A DNA stretch of 64,000 nucleotides from Marinomonas communis (GCF_004363305.1 NZ_SNZA01000002.1:310001-374000); one strand, 5' to 3'. Numbered from the stretch's first letter, positions 36,098-45,523 are shown. Notes: generated by a model from the sequence alone, not told the origin. Numbers and translations: made by a program.

Positions 36098-36530
36098 GGC
36101 TTCAACTCGGCCAGCATTCGGTGAGGGCGATGCGACTCTGCAAGCAGTAGGGGGCATGGAAGGCTTAACGAAGCTGGTGCATAACTTTTACCGTATCATG
36201 GCGGAAACATCAGACTACCGTCCGTTATTTGAGATGCACCCACAGCCCATCGACACCTCTATTGATAAATTGGTGTTGTTCCTGCACGGCTGGATGGGCG
36301 GTGAGCGAATGTACGCTAAAAAATACGGTCAAATCGCTTTGCCACGGGCCCACGCACACTTACAAGTGAACGATAAAGAGCGCCTGATGTGGCTTAACTG
36401 CATGTCCGATGCCATCCGTGATCTAGGCTATCCGGAAGAGTTACGAGCTTATTTGGTCTCAGCGTTTAGCGTTCCAGCAGGTCGTATTCAGCAGGTGAGC
36501 CAAGCCACACACGGCCAAGGATCTGAATAA
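36090..36530 (+). CDS. Group II truncated haemoglobin
   Basis: A haem protein of 146 residues, resembling group II truncated globins of gammaproteobacteria. The B10 Tyr is in LVHNFYRIM; the proximal His is in LPRAHAHLQV (about 86-88); group II features follow with MWLNCMSDAIRDLG, whose Trp is the G8 residue. Such proteins bind oxygen or nitric oxide. The gene overlaps the small membrane protein by eight bases and faces norR convergently; hmp follows beyond norR. A nitric oxide detoxification role is likely from context. Confidence 0.9.
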   Translation: MTEASTRPAFGEGDATLQAVGGMEGLTKLVHNFYRIMAETSDYRPLFEMHPQPIDTSIDKLVLFLHGWMGGERMYAKKYGQIALPRAHAHLQVNDKERLMWLNCMSDAIRDLGYPEELRAYLVSAFSVPAGRIQQVSQATHGQGSE

Positions 36531-36541
36531 GCACGCTAGCG

Positions 36542-38116
36542 CTAAGAGTTACGTTGTTTCGTGACTTCAATGCCTAAACGTTTAGCCAAACGAACCAAGT
36601 TCGCACGATCCATCGCCAATGATCGTGCGGCTTGCGCCCAATTCAGCCCCGCCTGATCCAACGCCTGTTGGATAGTTTGACGTTGAAAATCTTCTGTTGC
36701 CTGTTTTAGATCTTGGATCTCAGCTGTATCTAACCCTATCTTGTTTGGTTGCTCTTTGAGTGATTCTTTTGGCACTGAAAACGCGTCCACTAGCCCTGTT
36801 AAGTGCATGGGCTCAATTCTCGTAATCCCTTGATTAGTATTACTTTTTGCCAATAGCGCCGCACGAGACAAGACGTGCTCTAGCTCGCGAACATTGCCCG
36901 GCCAACGATACGCTTTCAGCCACTCACTGGCTTTAGGGGAAAGGGTTAACTGCTGCAGGCCGAACTTACGACGCAATTGTTCTGCGAAAAATCCCGCCAA
37001 TAGCAGTACATCACCATTACGTTCGCGCAAAGGCGGCACAGCAATCGGAAACACACTCAAGCGATGGTATAAATCGGCGCGAAAGCGCTTTTCCACCACT
37101 TCTTGTTTAAGATCTCGGTTAGTGGCTGCGATGATGCGCACGTCTACGTATTCGATCTTATCTTTGCCTACGGCTTGGATTTCTTGGTTTTGAATCGCCC
37201 TTAACAGGCTACCTTGGGCTTCCAAAGGCAGCTCACCAATTTCATCAAGAAACAAAGTGCCACCGTGAGCCAAGGTAAACTTACCAACACGGTCACGATC
37301 CGCGCCTGTAAATGCCCCTTTAACATGACCAAACAGCTCACTCTCAATCAGATTTTCCGGAATCGCGGCGCAGTTTACGTACACCATGGGGGCTTGAGCC
37401 CGTTTCGAAGCACGATGCAAAGTACGCGCGACTAACTCTTTACCTACGCCGGTTTCGCCTTCGATCAATACTGCCAAATCCGCAGGAGCGACCAGCTCCA
37501 AGTGCTGCTTCAAAGTCAGCATGGCTTGGCTTTGGCCGATCATTTCCGTGGCTTCTTTGTTCAAGGCATCTTCGCTGAGCTCGACAAGCAATTCTTCGGC
37601 ATGTTTCGATTTGCGCTCCAAACGCGCCAGCAACATGGCGGTATTTAAGCTCATCGCGGCCATGGTGCCGACGATTTCCAACGCTCGGGCATCAATCGAA
37701 TCAAACGCTCCAGGCGTCATACTGTCGAGCGTCACCACCCCAAGCATATTGCCTTGCACGTACAAAGGAATGCCCATGCAGGCATGCACAGGCAGGCCAT
37801 CATCAAAACCAGACACCATGCCATCGTAAGGATCGGGAAGGGAGCAGCCAGTCGGAAAGCGTACCGGCTGGTACGCATCGCAGATCTCGGTAAAGCGTGG
37901 ATGCTCGCTAATGTTAAAGCGACGTCCCATGACATCATCCATCAAGCCCTGCTGGGCCAGTGGCAATAGCAAATCACCTTTACGCTCTAACAAAACCACC
38001 GCATCACAATCAACGGCTGCACGTATAGCGCGAATCAGTCGTTCAAAGCGATCTTCTAGGGTAACAGCGCTGGCCAAATCCAGGGCAAAACGCAGCAAAG
38101 CATCCGTGGAAATCAT
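36542..38116 (-). CDS. norR: NorR nitric oxide-responsive sigma-54 activator
   Basis: A bacterial enhancer-binding protein of 524 residues. The N-terminal GAF domain (about 1-170) would hold the mononuclear iron that senses NO. The AAA+ domain carries Walker A GETGVGKE (about 217-224) and the sigma-54 contact loop GAFTGA (about 266-271); the C-terminal Fis-type helix-turn-helix (about 480-520) has LNWAQAARSLAMDRANL. It resembles E. coli NorR. It is divergent from hmp, whose promoter shows a sigma-54 -24/-12 element and NorR-type sites. Confidence 0.92.
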   Translation of the reverse strand: MISTDALLRFALDLASAVTLEDRFERLIRAIRAAVDCDAVVLLERKGDLLLPLAQQGLMDDVMGRRFNISEHPRFTEICDAYQPVRFPTGCSLPDPYDGMVSGFDDGLPVHACMGIPLYVQGNMLGVVTLDSMTPGAFDSIDARALEIVGTMAAMSLNTAMLLARLERKSKHAEELLVELSEDALNKEATEMIGQSQAMLTLKQHLELVAPADLAVLIEGETGVGKELVARTLHRASKRAQAPMVYVNCAAIPENLIESELFGHVKGAFTGADRDRVGKFTLAHGGTLFLDEIGELPLEAQGSLLRAIQNQEIQAVGKDKIEYVDVRIIAATNRDLKQEVVEKRFRADLYHRLSVFPIAVPPLRERNGDVLLLAGFFAEQLRRKFGLQQLTLSPKASEWLKAYRWPGNVRELEHVLSRAALLAKSNTNQGITRIEPMHLTGLVDAFSVPKESLKEQPNKIGLDTAEIQDLKQATEDFQRQTIQQALDQAGLNWAQAARSLAMDRANLVRLAKRLGIEVTKQRNS

Positions 38117-38141
38117 GACATTACTCGTATTTATCAGATAA

Positions 38142-38156
38142 GAGTCATTATGACTC
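38142..38156. promoter_or_regulatory. NorR-type site 1
   Basis: GAGTCATTATGACTC is a perfect 15-base palindrome that contains GT-N7-AC, the NorR core. Confidence 0.75.
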
Positions 38157-38187
38157 GAAAGGATTAAAATGACACTTGATAAAACGT

Positions 38188-38198
38188 GTCACTTTGAC
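38188..38198. promoter_or_regulatory. NorR-type site 2
   Basis: GTCACTTTGAC fits GT-N7-AC. It lies 46 bases from site 1, in the upstream-activator position for the sigma-54 promoter. Confidence 0.65.
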
Positions 38199-38252
38199 AT
38201 AAATCAGATTTATAAAAAACAGTAAGCATATGATTTATATAGGTTTTATTTT

Positions 38253-38270
38253 TTGGCATTAAATTCGCTA
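38253..38270 (+). promoter_or_regulatory. Sigma-54 promoter of hmp
   Basis: TTGGCATTAAATTCGCTA has GG at 38255-38256 and GC at 38267-38268, with the required ten bases between. It is 66 bases before the hmp start. Confidence 0.8.
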
Positions 38271-38335
38271 TAAGTAAATCAAATAGCTCATGTTTAGAGC
38301 CCTTGAAACACCTACTTATAGTGGAGACGTTAAAA

Positions 38336-39529
38336 ATGCTTTCTCAAACTCATATCGATACCGTTAAGGCAACCATTCCTGTTCTAGCATCCGCTGGCAC
38401 CGCCATTACTGAACACTTTTACAACCGTATGTTTACTCATAACCCTGAGCTAAAAGACGTGTTCAACATGTCACACCAAGCCACAGGTCGCCAGCCAGCC
38501 GCGCTGTTTAATGCTATTGCCGCTTACGCTACTCATATCGATAACCTAGAAGTGCTAACGGGTGCGGTGATGCGCATTGCTCATAAACACACCAGCTTTA
38601 ACATTCAAGCGGATCAATACGCTATCGTCGGCCACCATCTGATTGAAACCCTACGTGAGCTACTCGGTGACGCTTTCACAGCAGATATTGAAGAAGCATG
38701 GGACGCAGCCTACCAGCAACTGGCTGATATCTTTATCCAAATCGAAGGTGACCTGTACAAAGCCAATGCAGCGAAAAACGGCGGTTGGGAAGGTTTCCGA
38801 AAATTCCGCGTTGCCAAAAAGCAAACTGAATCTGAATTGGTCACAAGCTTTACTTTTGTACCCGTTGACGGTGGTAATGTGGTGGACTTCCAGCCTGGTC
38901 AGTACCTAGGTATCAAAGTTCACCCGAACAACCATGAGTTTGATGAGATCCGCCAGTATAGTCTTTCTACCGCAGCGAACGGTCAAAGCTACCGCATCAG
39001 CGTCAAACGTGAGCTAGGAGACGTAAAAAATGGTGTGGTTTCCAACTACCTACACGACAGTATCGAAGAGGGCGACGAAGTAGAGCTCATGCCACCTGCA
39101 GGCGACTTCCATTACCAAGAACGCCAACGTCCAGTGGTCTTGATCTCCGCAGGCGTTGGTTTAACACCAATGAACGCCATGCTTGATACCTTAGCAAGCC
39201 AAGGCAGCCAAAACCCCATTTTCTACCTACACGCTTGCCGCAACCCACAGCAACACTCGTTTGCAGAACATGTTGAGGGTCTAGCTCAAACACTCAACCT
39301 GACTCACTACACTTGGCTAGAAAACGGCGCACCAGAGAACACTGAGCGTGTCTTGGCGGGCCAAATGCAGCTAGGGCAGATCTCTGAAATCCTGCCGCTG
39401 GCGGATGGTGATTTCTACTTGTGTGGCCCAGTAGGCTTTATGATGTTTATCAAAGAACAACTGCTCAGCCTAGGCGTCAGCGATGATCGCATTCACTACG
39501 AAGTCTTTGGCCCACATCAGAGTTTTTAA
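38336..39529 (+). CDS. hmp: Flavohaemoglobin (nitric oxide dioxygenase)
   Basis: A flavohaemoglobin of 397 residues, close to E. coli Hmp (396). The globin domain (1-135) has Tyr29 at B10 and proximal His85 in IAHKHTSFN. The FAD-binding domain follows with RQYSLS, the RxYS motif, and the NAD domain with GVGLTPM and the final FYLCGPVGFM, ending YEVFGP. It would convert NO and O2 to nitrate using NADH. The start ATG at 38336 has GTGGAG upstream. It is divergent from norR with a sigma-54 promoter between. REP-like units follow the gene. Confidence 0.95.
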   Translation: MLSQTHIDTVKATIPVLASAGTAITEHFYNRMFTHNPELKDVFNMSHQATGRQPAALFNAIAAYATHIDNLEVLTGAVMRIAHKHTSFNIQADQYAIVGHHLIETLRELLGDAFTADIEEAWDAAYQQLADIFIQIEGDLYKANAAKNGGWEGFRKFRVAKKQTESELVTSFTFVPVDGGNVVDFQPGQYLGIKVHPNNHEFDEIRQYSLSTAANGQSYRISVKRELGDVKNGVVSNYLHDSIEEGDEVELMPPAGDFHYQERQRPVVLISAGVGLTPMNAMLDTLASQGSQNPIFYLHACRNPQQHSFAEHVEGLAQTLNLTHYTWLENGAPENTERVLAGQMQLGQISEILPLADGDFYLCGPVGFMMFIKEQLLSLGVSDDRIHYEVFGPHQSF

Positions 39530-39543
39530 AGCAAAAGACTCAA

Positions 39544-39616
39544 TGTAGGACCGCGGTTTCCGCGGGAAAGAAACTCTGATTCGCGAGGCTTTTCCCTCGC
39601 ACAGCGAGGTCCTACA
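39544..39616. repeat. REP-like unit 1
   Basis: A 73-base unit starting TGTAGGACCGCGG and ending GCGAGGTCCTACA. Inside are a CCGCGG-TTT-CCGCGG stem and a CTCGC-ACAG-CGAG stem, and the ends are inverted, so each unit folds as a small cruciform. Confidence 0.85.
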
Positions 39617-39622
39617 ACCTAC

Positions 39623-39695
39623 TGTAGGACCGCGGTTTCCGCGGGAATGGAGCTATGATTCGCAGGCTTTTTCCCTCGCACTGCGAGGTCCTACA
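39623..39695. repeat. REP-like unit 2
   Basis: Second 73-base unit, 79 bases downstream of the first, with the same ends and stems; the spacer is ACCTAC. Confidence 0.85.
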
Positions 39696-39701
39696 ACCTA
39701 C

Positions 39702-39774
39702 TGTAGGACCGCGGTTTCCGCGGGAATGGAGCTATGACTCGCAGGCTTTTTCCCTCGCACAGCGAGCTCCTACA
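39702..39774. repeat. REP-like unit 3
   Basis: Third unit with the same 79-base period. It ends AGCGAGCTCCTACA, with one change from the others, and lies just before the minus-strand stop at 39781. Confidence 0.8.
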
Positions 39775-39780
39775 AAATAT

Positions 39781-40938
39781 TCAGCCCTGCTTAAACGGCA
39801 ATAGTGCGTGGGTATCTTGATGGTACTCACGTACGGCTTTGGCTTCTTCTTGGCAGAAGTTGCCAATCGCTTCACGAAAGCCGGGGTTATCGATGTAATG
39901 TACGCTGTGGCTAAACACCGGCTCGAAGCCACGGGCGATTTTGTGTTCCCCTTGAGTGCCTGGATCAAAATGCTGTAACCCTTTTTCGATACAGAACTCG
40001 ATGCCTTGGTAGTAACAGGCTTCAAAGTGCAGGCAGTCAAATTCCTCGATACAACCCCAATAACGGCCATAAAGTGAGTGATCGTCGAAGAAACACCAAG
40101 AAGCGCCTACCGGCTGATCACCTTTGTAGGCCAGCACCAGCAGAATCTGCTCGGCCATGCTTTTCACCAGCTGTTGAAAGAAAGCTTCGCTGAGATACCC
40201 CGTCTGACCACGTTTAGCGTAGGTGCTTTGGTAGCAAACATAGAAGAATTGCACTTCTTCTGGGGTTAACTCAGGACCCAGCTTGCGCTCTAAACGAAGG
40301 CCCTGCTGAGCGATCTTGTCACGCTCTTTACGGGCACTTTTGCGCTTACGGCTGGAGAAGTGGCTAAAGTAGTCCTCCATGGACTGATAGCCTTTGTTAA
40401 ACCAATGGAACTGGCAGGAAATACGGTGCAGATACTCATCGGATTGCCCTAAATGCTCGGCCAAGTGCTCGCGGCAAAACAGCAGATGCCAGCTGGAAAA
40501 CTCACGCTCTTGGTTAGCTTGGGTAATAACAGGTGCAAGCGCCGCGTACAAAGACACGTATTCTTCCGAATGCCCCGTTGGATCAAGATGAGTAAATAAA
40601 CGCGGCCCCGTGACAGGGGAGTAAGGCACCGCCCAAACGCGCTTTGGGTAATACTGATAACCATAGCGTTGGTAAGCATCGGCCCAAGACCAATCGAACA
40701 CAAATTCCCCATGGGAATGGGTTTTCAAGAAGGTGGGAGCAATGGCTAATGGCGCGTCATCGTCTTCCATCACCAGCAAATACTCTGGATACCAGCCTGT
40801 GCCATCGCCTAGACAGCCATGTTCCTCTAAAGCTTGGTAAAACGCATATTGCGCAAAAGGATAGGAGGTCTCGCCAATAGCTTGTTGCCAGCGCTCGTAG
40901 CCAATATCCGCTACCGATGCAAACCATTGAGCTTTCAT
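39781..40938 (-). CDS. COG3146/DUF482 GNAT-like protein
   Basis: A cytoplasmic protein of 385 residues that resembles COG3146 (PF04339), often annotated as peptidoglycan recognition or FemAB/GNAT-like. Landmarks are FDWSWADAYQRYGYQYYPK near the N-terminal third, and SHFSSRKRKSARKERDKI, GRYWGCIEEFDCLHFEACYYQGIE and FDPGTQGEHKIARGFEP, which are family-typical. Its substrate is not known. The gene lies after aroE beyond a structured repeat region on the same strand, and it may share a transcript with aroE. Confidence 0.85.
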   Translation of the reverse strand: MKAQWFASVADIGYERWQQAIGETSYPFAQYAFYQALEEHGCLGDGTGWYPEYLLVMEDDDAPLAIAPTFLKTHSHGEFVFDWSWADAYQRYGYQYYPKRVWAVPYSPVTGPRLFTHLDPTGHSEEYVSLYAALAPVITQANQEREFSSWHLLFCREHLAEHLGQSDEYLHRISCQFHWFNKGYQSMEDYFSHFSSRKRKSARKERDKIAQQGLRLERKLGPELTPEEVQFFYVCYQSTYAKRGQTGYLSEAFFQQLVKSMAEQILLVLAYKGDQPVGASWCFFDDHSLYGRYWGCIEEFDCLHFEACYYQGIEFCIEKGLQHFDPGTQGEHKIARGFEPVFSHSVHYIDNPGFREAIGNFCQEEAKAVREYHQDTHALLPFKQG

Positions 40939-40971
40939 GGAACCTCCCTAGAACAAGAATGTTAAAAGGCA

Positions 40972-41064
40972 TAAGTTATCGTCTTCGAGTCGGCTCAACA
41001 GCACATCCCTGTGCTGGTTAGCCGATGCCGTCATCCTGACGGCAGCTCTCAGACTGATAACTCA
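40972..41064 (-). repeat. Structured repeat element, copy A
   Basis: A 93-base element with inverted ends TAAGTTATC and GATAACTCA (one mismatch). Read on the minus strand it has the hairpins GCCGTCA-GGA-TGACGGC (41027-41043) and CAGCACA-GGGA-TGTGCTG (40999-41016). The latter contains ACAGGGATGT, which fits the CsrA SELEX core ACARGGAUGU. Confidence 0.7.
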
Positions 41065-41152
41065 TACCTAAAAAGTATGCTGATCTCTTACAAAGATCAT
41101 GAACTCATCTGAGTAAAGTCGTTTGGTTCAAGCTACGCTGATGTGAGCATCG

Positions 41153-41247
41153 ATAAGAATCGAACGAAGGTCAGCCATCAGGATGATGGCGAAGGCTCAA
41201 TCGGCACAAGGATGTGCCGTCTGAGCCTGACCGAAGACGATTCTTAT
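41153..41247 (+). repeat. Structured repeat element, copy B
   Basis: A 95-base element in inverted orientation to copy A. The ends ATAAGAATCG and CGATTCTTAT pair perfectly. Inside are GGTCAG/CTGACC, the hairpin GCCATC-AGGAT-GATGGC (41174-41190), and GGCTCA/TGAGCC capped by GGCACA-AGGA-TGTGCC (41203-41218), which includes ACAAGGATGT. Confidence 0.75.
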
Positions 41248-41260
41248 TGAGTGGAATGAC

Positions 41261-42061
41261 CTACATCTCAGCTCGAAGCTTTTCAATCACTGGTGCTTGA
41301 GCTGGGCGCTGGTGCAGCCACATAAAGAAGGCTTCCGCCGCTTGGCCAACCAACATTCCTAAACCGTCGGCACCTTGTGCACCACGGGCAAAGGCCCACT
41401 GCATAAATACGGTTGGTTCCGCGCCATAGACCATGTCGTAGACCCATGTTTTATCGTTCACGAGACTATCTTTCAAAGGAGGAAGCTCGCCGCCAAGGCT
41501 GGCAGAGGAACCATTGATAATAATATCGAAAGGTCCTTTTAGGTCATCAAAGCTTGAATAGTCGCAGTTGAAAAGCTGTGCCAGTTCTTCGGCTTTCGCG
41601 ACCGTTCGGTTCGCAATCACCACGATATCAGGGTTTTGTGCCATCACCGGACCTAACACACCGCGCACAGCACCACCGGCACCGATTACCAAAATACGTT
41701 TGTCTTTAAGTGGTTGCTCAAGTACTTTGACGATGTCGCGCACCATGCCTGCACCATCAGTGTTATCACCATAGAGTTCGCCATTTTTGCCCATCATCAG
41801 GGTATTCACGGCACCCGCTTGCTCAGCACGTTTGCTTAGCTTGTCGCACATATCGAAGGCACGCTGCTTGAAAGGAACAGTGACGTTCATGCCTACTCCA
41901 CCGTCAGCAAAGAAGTCTCGCACTTGCTGCTCAAAGCCTTCTAAATCGCCCAAGATTTTACGATAGTTCACCGCCAGCCCCAGCTGCTCAGCAAACGCAT
42001 GATGGATTTCTGGGGATTTACTGTGTTCGATTGGATTACCGATAACCGCAAGCTGTTGCAC
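41261..42061 (-). CDS. aroE: Shikimate dehydrogenase AroE
   Basis: A cytoplasmic enzyme of 266 residues that reduces 3-dehydroshikimate to shikimate with NADPH. Motifs are IGNPIEHSKSPEIH near the N-terminus, NVTVPFKQRAF with the catalytic Lys, NTDGAGMVRD, the cofactor-binding GAGGAVRGV, and the C-terminal GLGMLVGQAAEAF. Its length is standard. It follows hemF by 43 bases, the common hemF-aroE arrangement in gammaproteobacteria. Confidence 0.97.
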   Translation of the reverse strand: MQQLAVIGNPIEHSKSPEIHHAFAEQLGLAVNYRKILGDLEGFEQQVRDFFADGGVGMNVTVPFKQRAFDMCDKLSKRAEQAGAVNTLMMGKNGELYGDNTDGAGMVRDIVKVLEQPLKDKRILVIGAGGAVRGVLGPVMAQNPDIVVIANRTVAKAEELAQLFNCDYSSFDDLKGPFDIIINGSSASLGGELPPLKDSLVNDKTWVYDMVYGAEPTVFMQWAFARGAQGADGLGMLVGQAAEAFFMWLHQRPAQAPVIEKLRAEM

Positions 42062-42104
42062 TTTAGAACCTCTAACTCAGAAAAATATTACTTAGTAGAA
42101 CCCA

Positions 42105-43121
<1,017 letters not shown>

Positions 43122-43724
43122 TTAAATGCGATCTACCAAAGTACGCCAAGGCGCAACCGCTAATTCAAACTCTTCTGCCTTGCCCGTTGCAGAGGCCACA
43201 ACCGTCGCACCATGTAGGCTAGCAAGAATTTGACTAGCGTAGGCACGTGCTTCTTCGGTCGGCATCCAGTCTTTTTTCATGTACGACACCACGGTCGACA
43301 ACCAATCCATTTTCAACTCGTAAAAAGCGGTAAGCTCTGCTTGGGTTGCCTCATCTAGCAGACTTTTCTCTGCTGTCAGGACAGTTGATAAGCCCAACAC
43401 ATCCTGCTTGACCGTTTCTTTTGCCATAGCATCAATAAACTTATTCAGTGCTTTCTGCGCTGCTTGTCGTTTTTTCTTAGGCAGTTTTAAGCCTTGCTCA
43501 AAGGTTTCTCGATGACGTCGCATCACAGCTGTAGCCAGATCCCCTTTGGTCGGAAAATGGTAGTGAACACTTGCACTTTTGATCCCCACTGCTGCCGCCA
43601 CATCGCGAAAACTCATCGACTTATAGCCATGTTCAATAATCGCCTGCTCGGCCACATCCAGAATCTTCACCTTAGTTGGGTTTTCTGGTTTTGTGGGGGC
43701 ATCTAAGGTGGACTGCATATCCAT
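43122..43724 (-). CDS. TetR-family transcriptional regulator
   Basis: The protein has 200 residues. The helix-turn-helix is at about 30-60, with YKSMSFRDVAAAVGIKSASVHYHFPTKGDL, in segments of TetR type. The C-terminal domain does not reveal a ligand. It lies 84 bases upstream of hemF on the same strand. A small palindrome CTATC-AGAA-GATAG at 43774-43787, in front of the gene, is a possible operator. Targets are unknown. Confidence 0.88.
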   Translation of the reverse strand: MDMQSTLDAPTKPENPTKVKILDVAEQAIIEHGYKSMSFRDVAAAVGIKSASVHYHFPTKGDLATAVMRRHRETFEQGLKLPKKKRQAAQKALNKFIDAMAKETVKQDVLGLSTVLTAEKSLLDEATQAELTAFYELKMDWLSTVVSYMKKDWMPTEEARAYASQILASLHGATVVASATGKAEEFELAVAPWRTLVDRI

Positions 43725-43936
43725 TTCGCTCGCTCCTTATGCTGTGCTTGATCGTATTTTCACCACTAAAACCCTATCAGAAGATAGAGACATAGTCCTA
43801 CTTTATAAGCTAAATGATTAATTTTTCTGACTTTCCTACAAAAAAATTACCTCTTTTATAAAAAATCACTTCTAGTAGCCCTTACTGATTTTGAATTTTT
43901 TTTGAACAACATTATTGACGCTCACATACCTCACAT

Positions 43937-43956
43937 GTATTTTGGATACAAAATAC
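43937..43956. promoter_or_regulatory. GntR-type operator upstream of the amino acid ABC transporter
   Basis: GTATTTTG (43937-43944), GATA, CAAAATAC (43949-43956) is symmetrical in its 8-base arms. On the minus strand it reads TTTTGTATCCA, as found at 50177 and 52912. It lies 33 bases before the start of the transporter's first gene. Confidence 0.75.
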
Positions 43957-43989
43957 AGATCAATAAAAACCGATAGAGGAACAAGTACG

Positions 43990-44796
43990 ATGAAACGTCA
44001 ATTAACGGCTTTACTCGCAACAACGGCCATGATGGTGACCGCAAACGTTCAAGCTGACACGCTCGATAATGTGGTGGATCGCGGCACACTTCGTTGCGGT
44101 GTGGTGCTGGATTTCCCGCCCATTGGCTACCGTGATGCGAACAATGAGCCTGCTGGCTTTGATGTGGAATACTGCCAAGATTTGGCGAAGTCATTGGAAG
44201 TCGAAGCGGAGATCATGCCGGTAACCTGGTCCGAGCGTTTACCAGTGATTGCGACAGGTCGCGCAGATGTAGTATTCGGAGCGACGTCTGACACCTTGGC
44301 CCGTGCTCGTACTGTTGGTTTTAGTATCCCTTACGCAATTTACTTCTCTCAAGGCGTCGTCAATGCCGAAAGTGGCATCAGCTCTTTTGAAGATATTCAC
44401 GGTAAACGTGTTGCGGCAGCGTTGGGCACCATGCCAGAACAAGAATGGTTGAAAATCGCCGAACAATGGGGCGAAACCAATCTGTACCAAAGCTACCAGT
44501 CAGAAAACGAAGTGTTCCTAGCAGTAGCACAAGGTAAAGCAGACATTGGCTTAACCACAAACACTGCTGTGAAAGCCATCACTCAGCAATACGACAGCCT
44601 AGACCCAGGTCCACGTATGCCTTGGACTCCGGACTACACCTCGATTGTTGGCAAACGCCAAGACGTCACTTGGCTTAACTACCTCAACTTGTTTGTGACG
44701 CATCAAGTACGTTCTGGCCGTTACGACGAGCTTTGGAGCAAGTACGTAGGCGCTGATCAAGCACCTGAGTTACGTATCCCAGGTGTTCTTTACTAA
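43990..44796 (+). CDS. Polar amino acid ABC transporter substrate-binding protein
   Basis: A family 3 periplasmic binding protein of 268 residues. The signal peptide covers about 1-22 (VQA before the cleavage). The mature chain begins DTLDNVVDRGTLRCGV, with PAGFDVEYCQDLAK and GRADVVFGATSDTLAR, which is usual for this family. It is followed by two permeases and an ATPase, and the cluster ends in hydroxyproline catabolic genes, so hydroxyproline or a related imino acid is the likely substrate. The ATG at 43990 gives the signal peptide; a longer frame lacks a site. Confidence 0.92.
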   Translation: MKRQLTALLATTAMMVTANVQADTLDNVVDRGTLRCGVVLDFPPIGYRDANNEPAGFDVEYCQDLAKSLEVEAEIMPVTWSERLPVIATGRADVVFGATSDTLARARTVGFSIPYAIYFSQGVVNAESGISSFEDIHGKRVAAALGTMPEQEWLKIAEQWGETNLYQSYQSENEVFLAVAQGKADIGLTTNTAVKAITQQYDSLDPGPRMPWTPDYTSIVGKRQDVTWLNYLNLFVTHQVRSGRYDELWSKYVGADQAPELRIPGVLY

Positions 44797-44851
44797 GCAC
44801 TCAGTGGCGATGCGCCTTATGTCTTCATAAGGCGCTGTATGAGGTAGAACT

Positions 44852-45514
44852 ATGTTTGAATACAACTTCCACTGGCGACCAGTGCTGAAGACTTTGCCTG
44901 ACTTAATTCAGGCAGGGTTGACCACTTTAGAGGTCGCAACGCTGTCAATGGTCATCGGCATTCTATTGGGGCTGTGCTTGGCCTTAATTCGAATGAACAT
45001 GAACGGCCCTTTAAAATGGTTTGCCGTGTCATGGATTGAAATGGCCCGCAACACACCTGCGCTGTTCCAATTGTTCTTTTTTGGCTTCGGCCTAGGTGCG
45101 ATTGGTATTAACTTGACGCCTTACACCATTATCTTGGCAGGTCTGAGTTTTAACTGTGCGGGTTATCTTGCTGAAAACTTTCGTGGTGGCTTCCAAGCCG
45201 TGCCGGACACTCAGCTAAAAGCGGCGCGCTGTTTGGGGATGAACGCTTGGCAAGCCTACACTCGCATTGTGATTCCACAAGTCTTTAAGGTGATTTACCA
45301 CCCGATTACAAACCAAATGGTTTGGGCAGTATTGATGTCTTCATTGGGCATGCTGATCGGCTTTCGTGAGCTCAGTGGTGAAACGCAATTCTTCGCCAGC
45401 CGCACGTTCCGTATTTTCGAGTACTTTGCCGTCACCGCGGTGCTGTATTACGTCATCGTCAAAATCATCTTAGCAGCCAGTCGTTTATTGGCCATGCGCC
45501 TGTTCCGTTACTAG
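44852..45514 (+). CDS. Polar amino acid ABC transporter permease 1
   Basis: An inner-membrane permease of 220 residues with about five membrane helices. The cytoplasmic coupling loop is FRGGFQAVPDTQLKAARCLGM followed by NAWQAYTRIVIPQ, in family 3 style. It lies 55 bases after the binding-protein gene and nine bases before the second permease. Confidence 0.92.
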   Translation: MFEYNFHWRPVLKTLPDLIQAGLTTLEVATLSMVIGILLGLCLALIRMNMNGPLKWFAVSWIEMARNTPALFQLFFFGFGLGAIGINLTPYTIILAGLSFNCAGYLAENFRGGFQAVPDTQLKAARCLGMNAWQAYTRIVIPQVFKVIYHPITNQMVWAVLMSSLGMLIGFRELSGETQFFASRTFRIFEYFAVTAVLYYVIVKIILAASRLLAMRLFRY

Positions 45515-45523
45515 GAGAATACC

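Larger units (their letters stand above)
40939..41260. other. 322-base structured intergenic region
   Basis: It holds no gene. It contains two inverted copies of a folding element (40972-41064 and 41153-41247) separated by about 88 bases; both are described separately. Minus-strand transcription from aroE would pass through it. Confidence 0.7.

Noticed and set aside
39544-39774. CRISPR array
   Set aside because: The three units are 73 bases with internal symmetry and a constant 6-base spacer, not short direct repeats with unique spacers; no cas genes are present.
43774-43787. CTATC-AGAA-GATAG as a firm TetR operator
   Set aside because: It is short and unique in the window, with no second copy near a target gene; it is only mentioned with the regulator.
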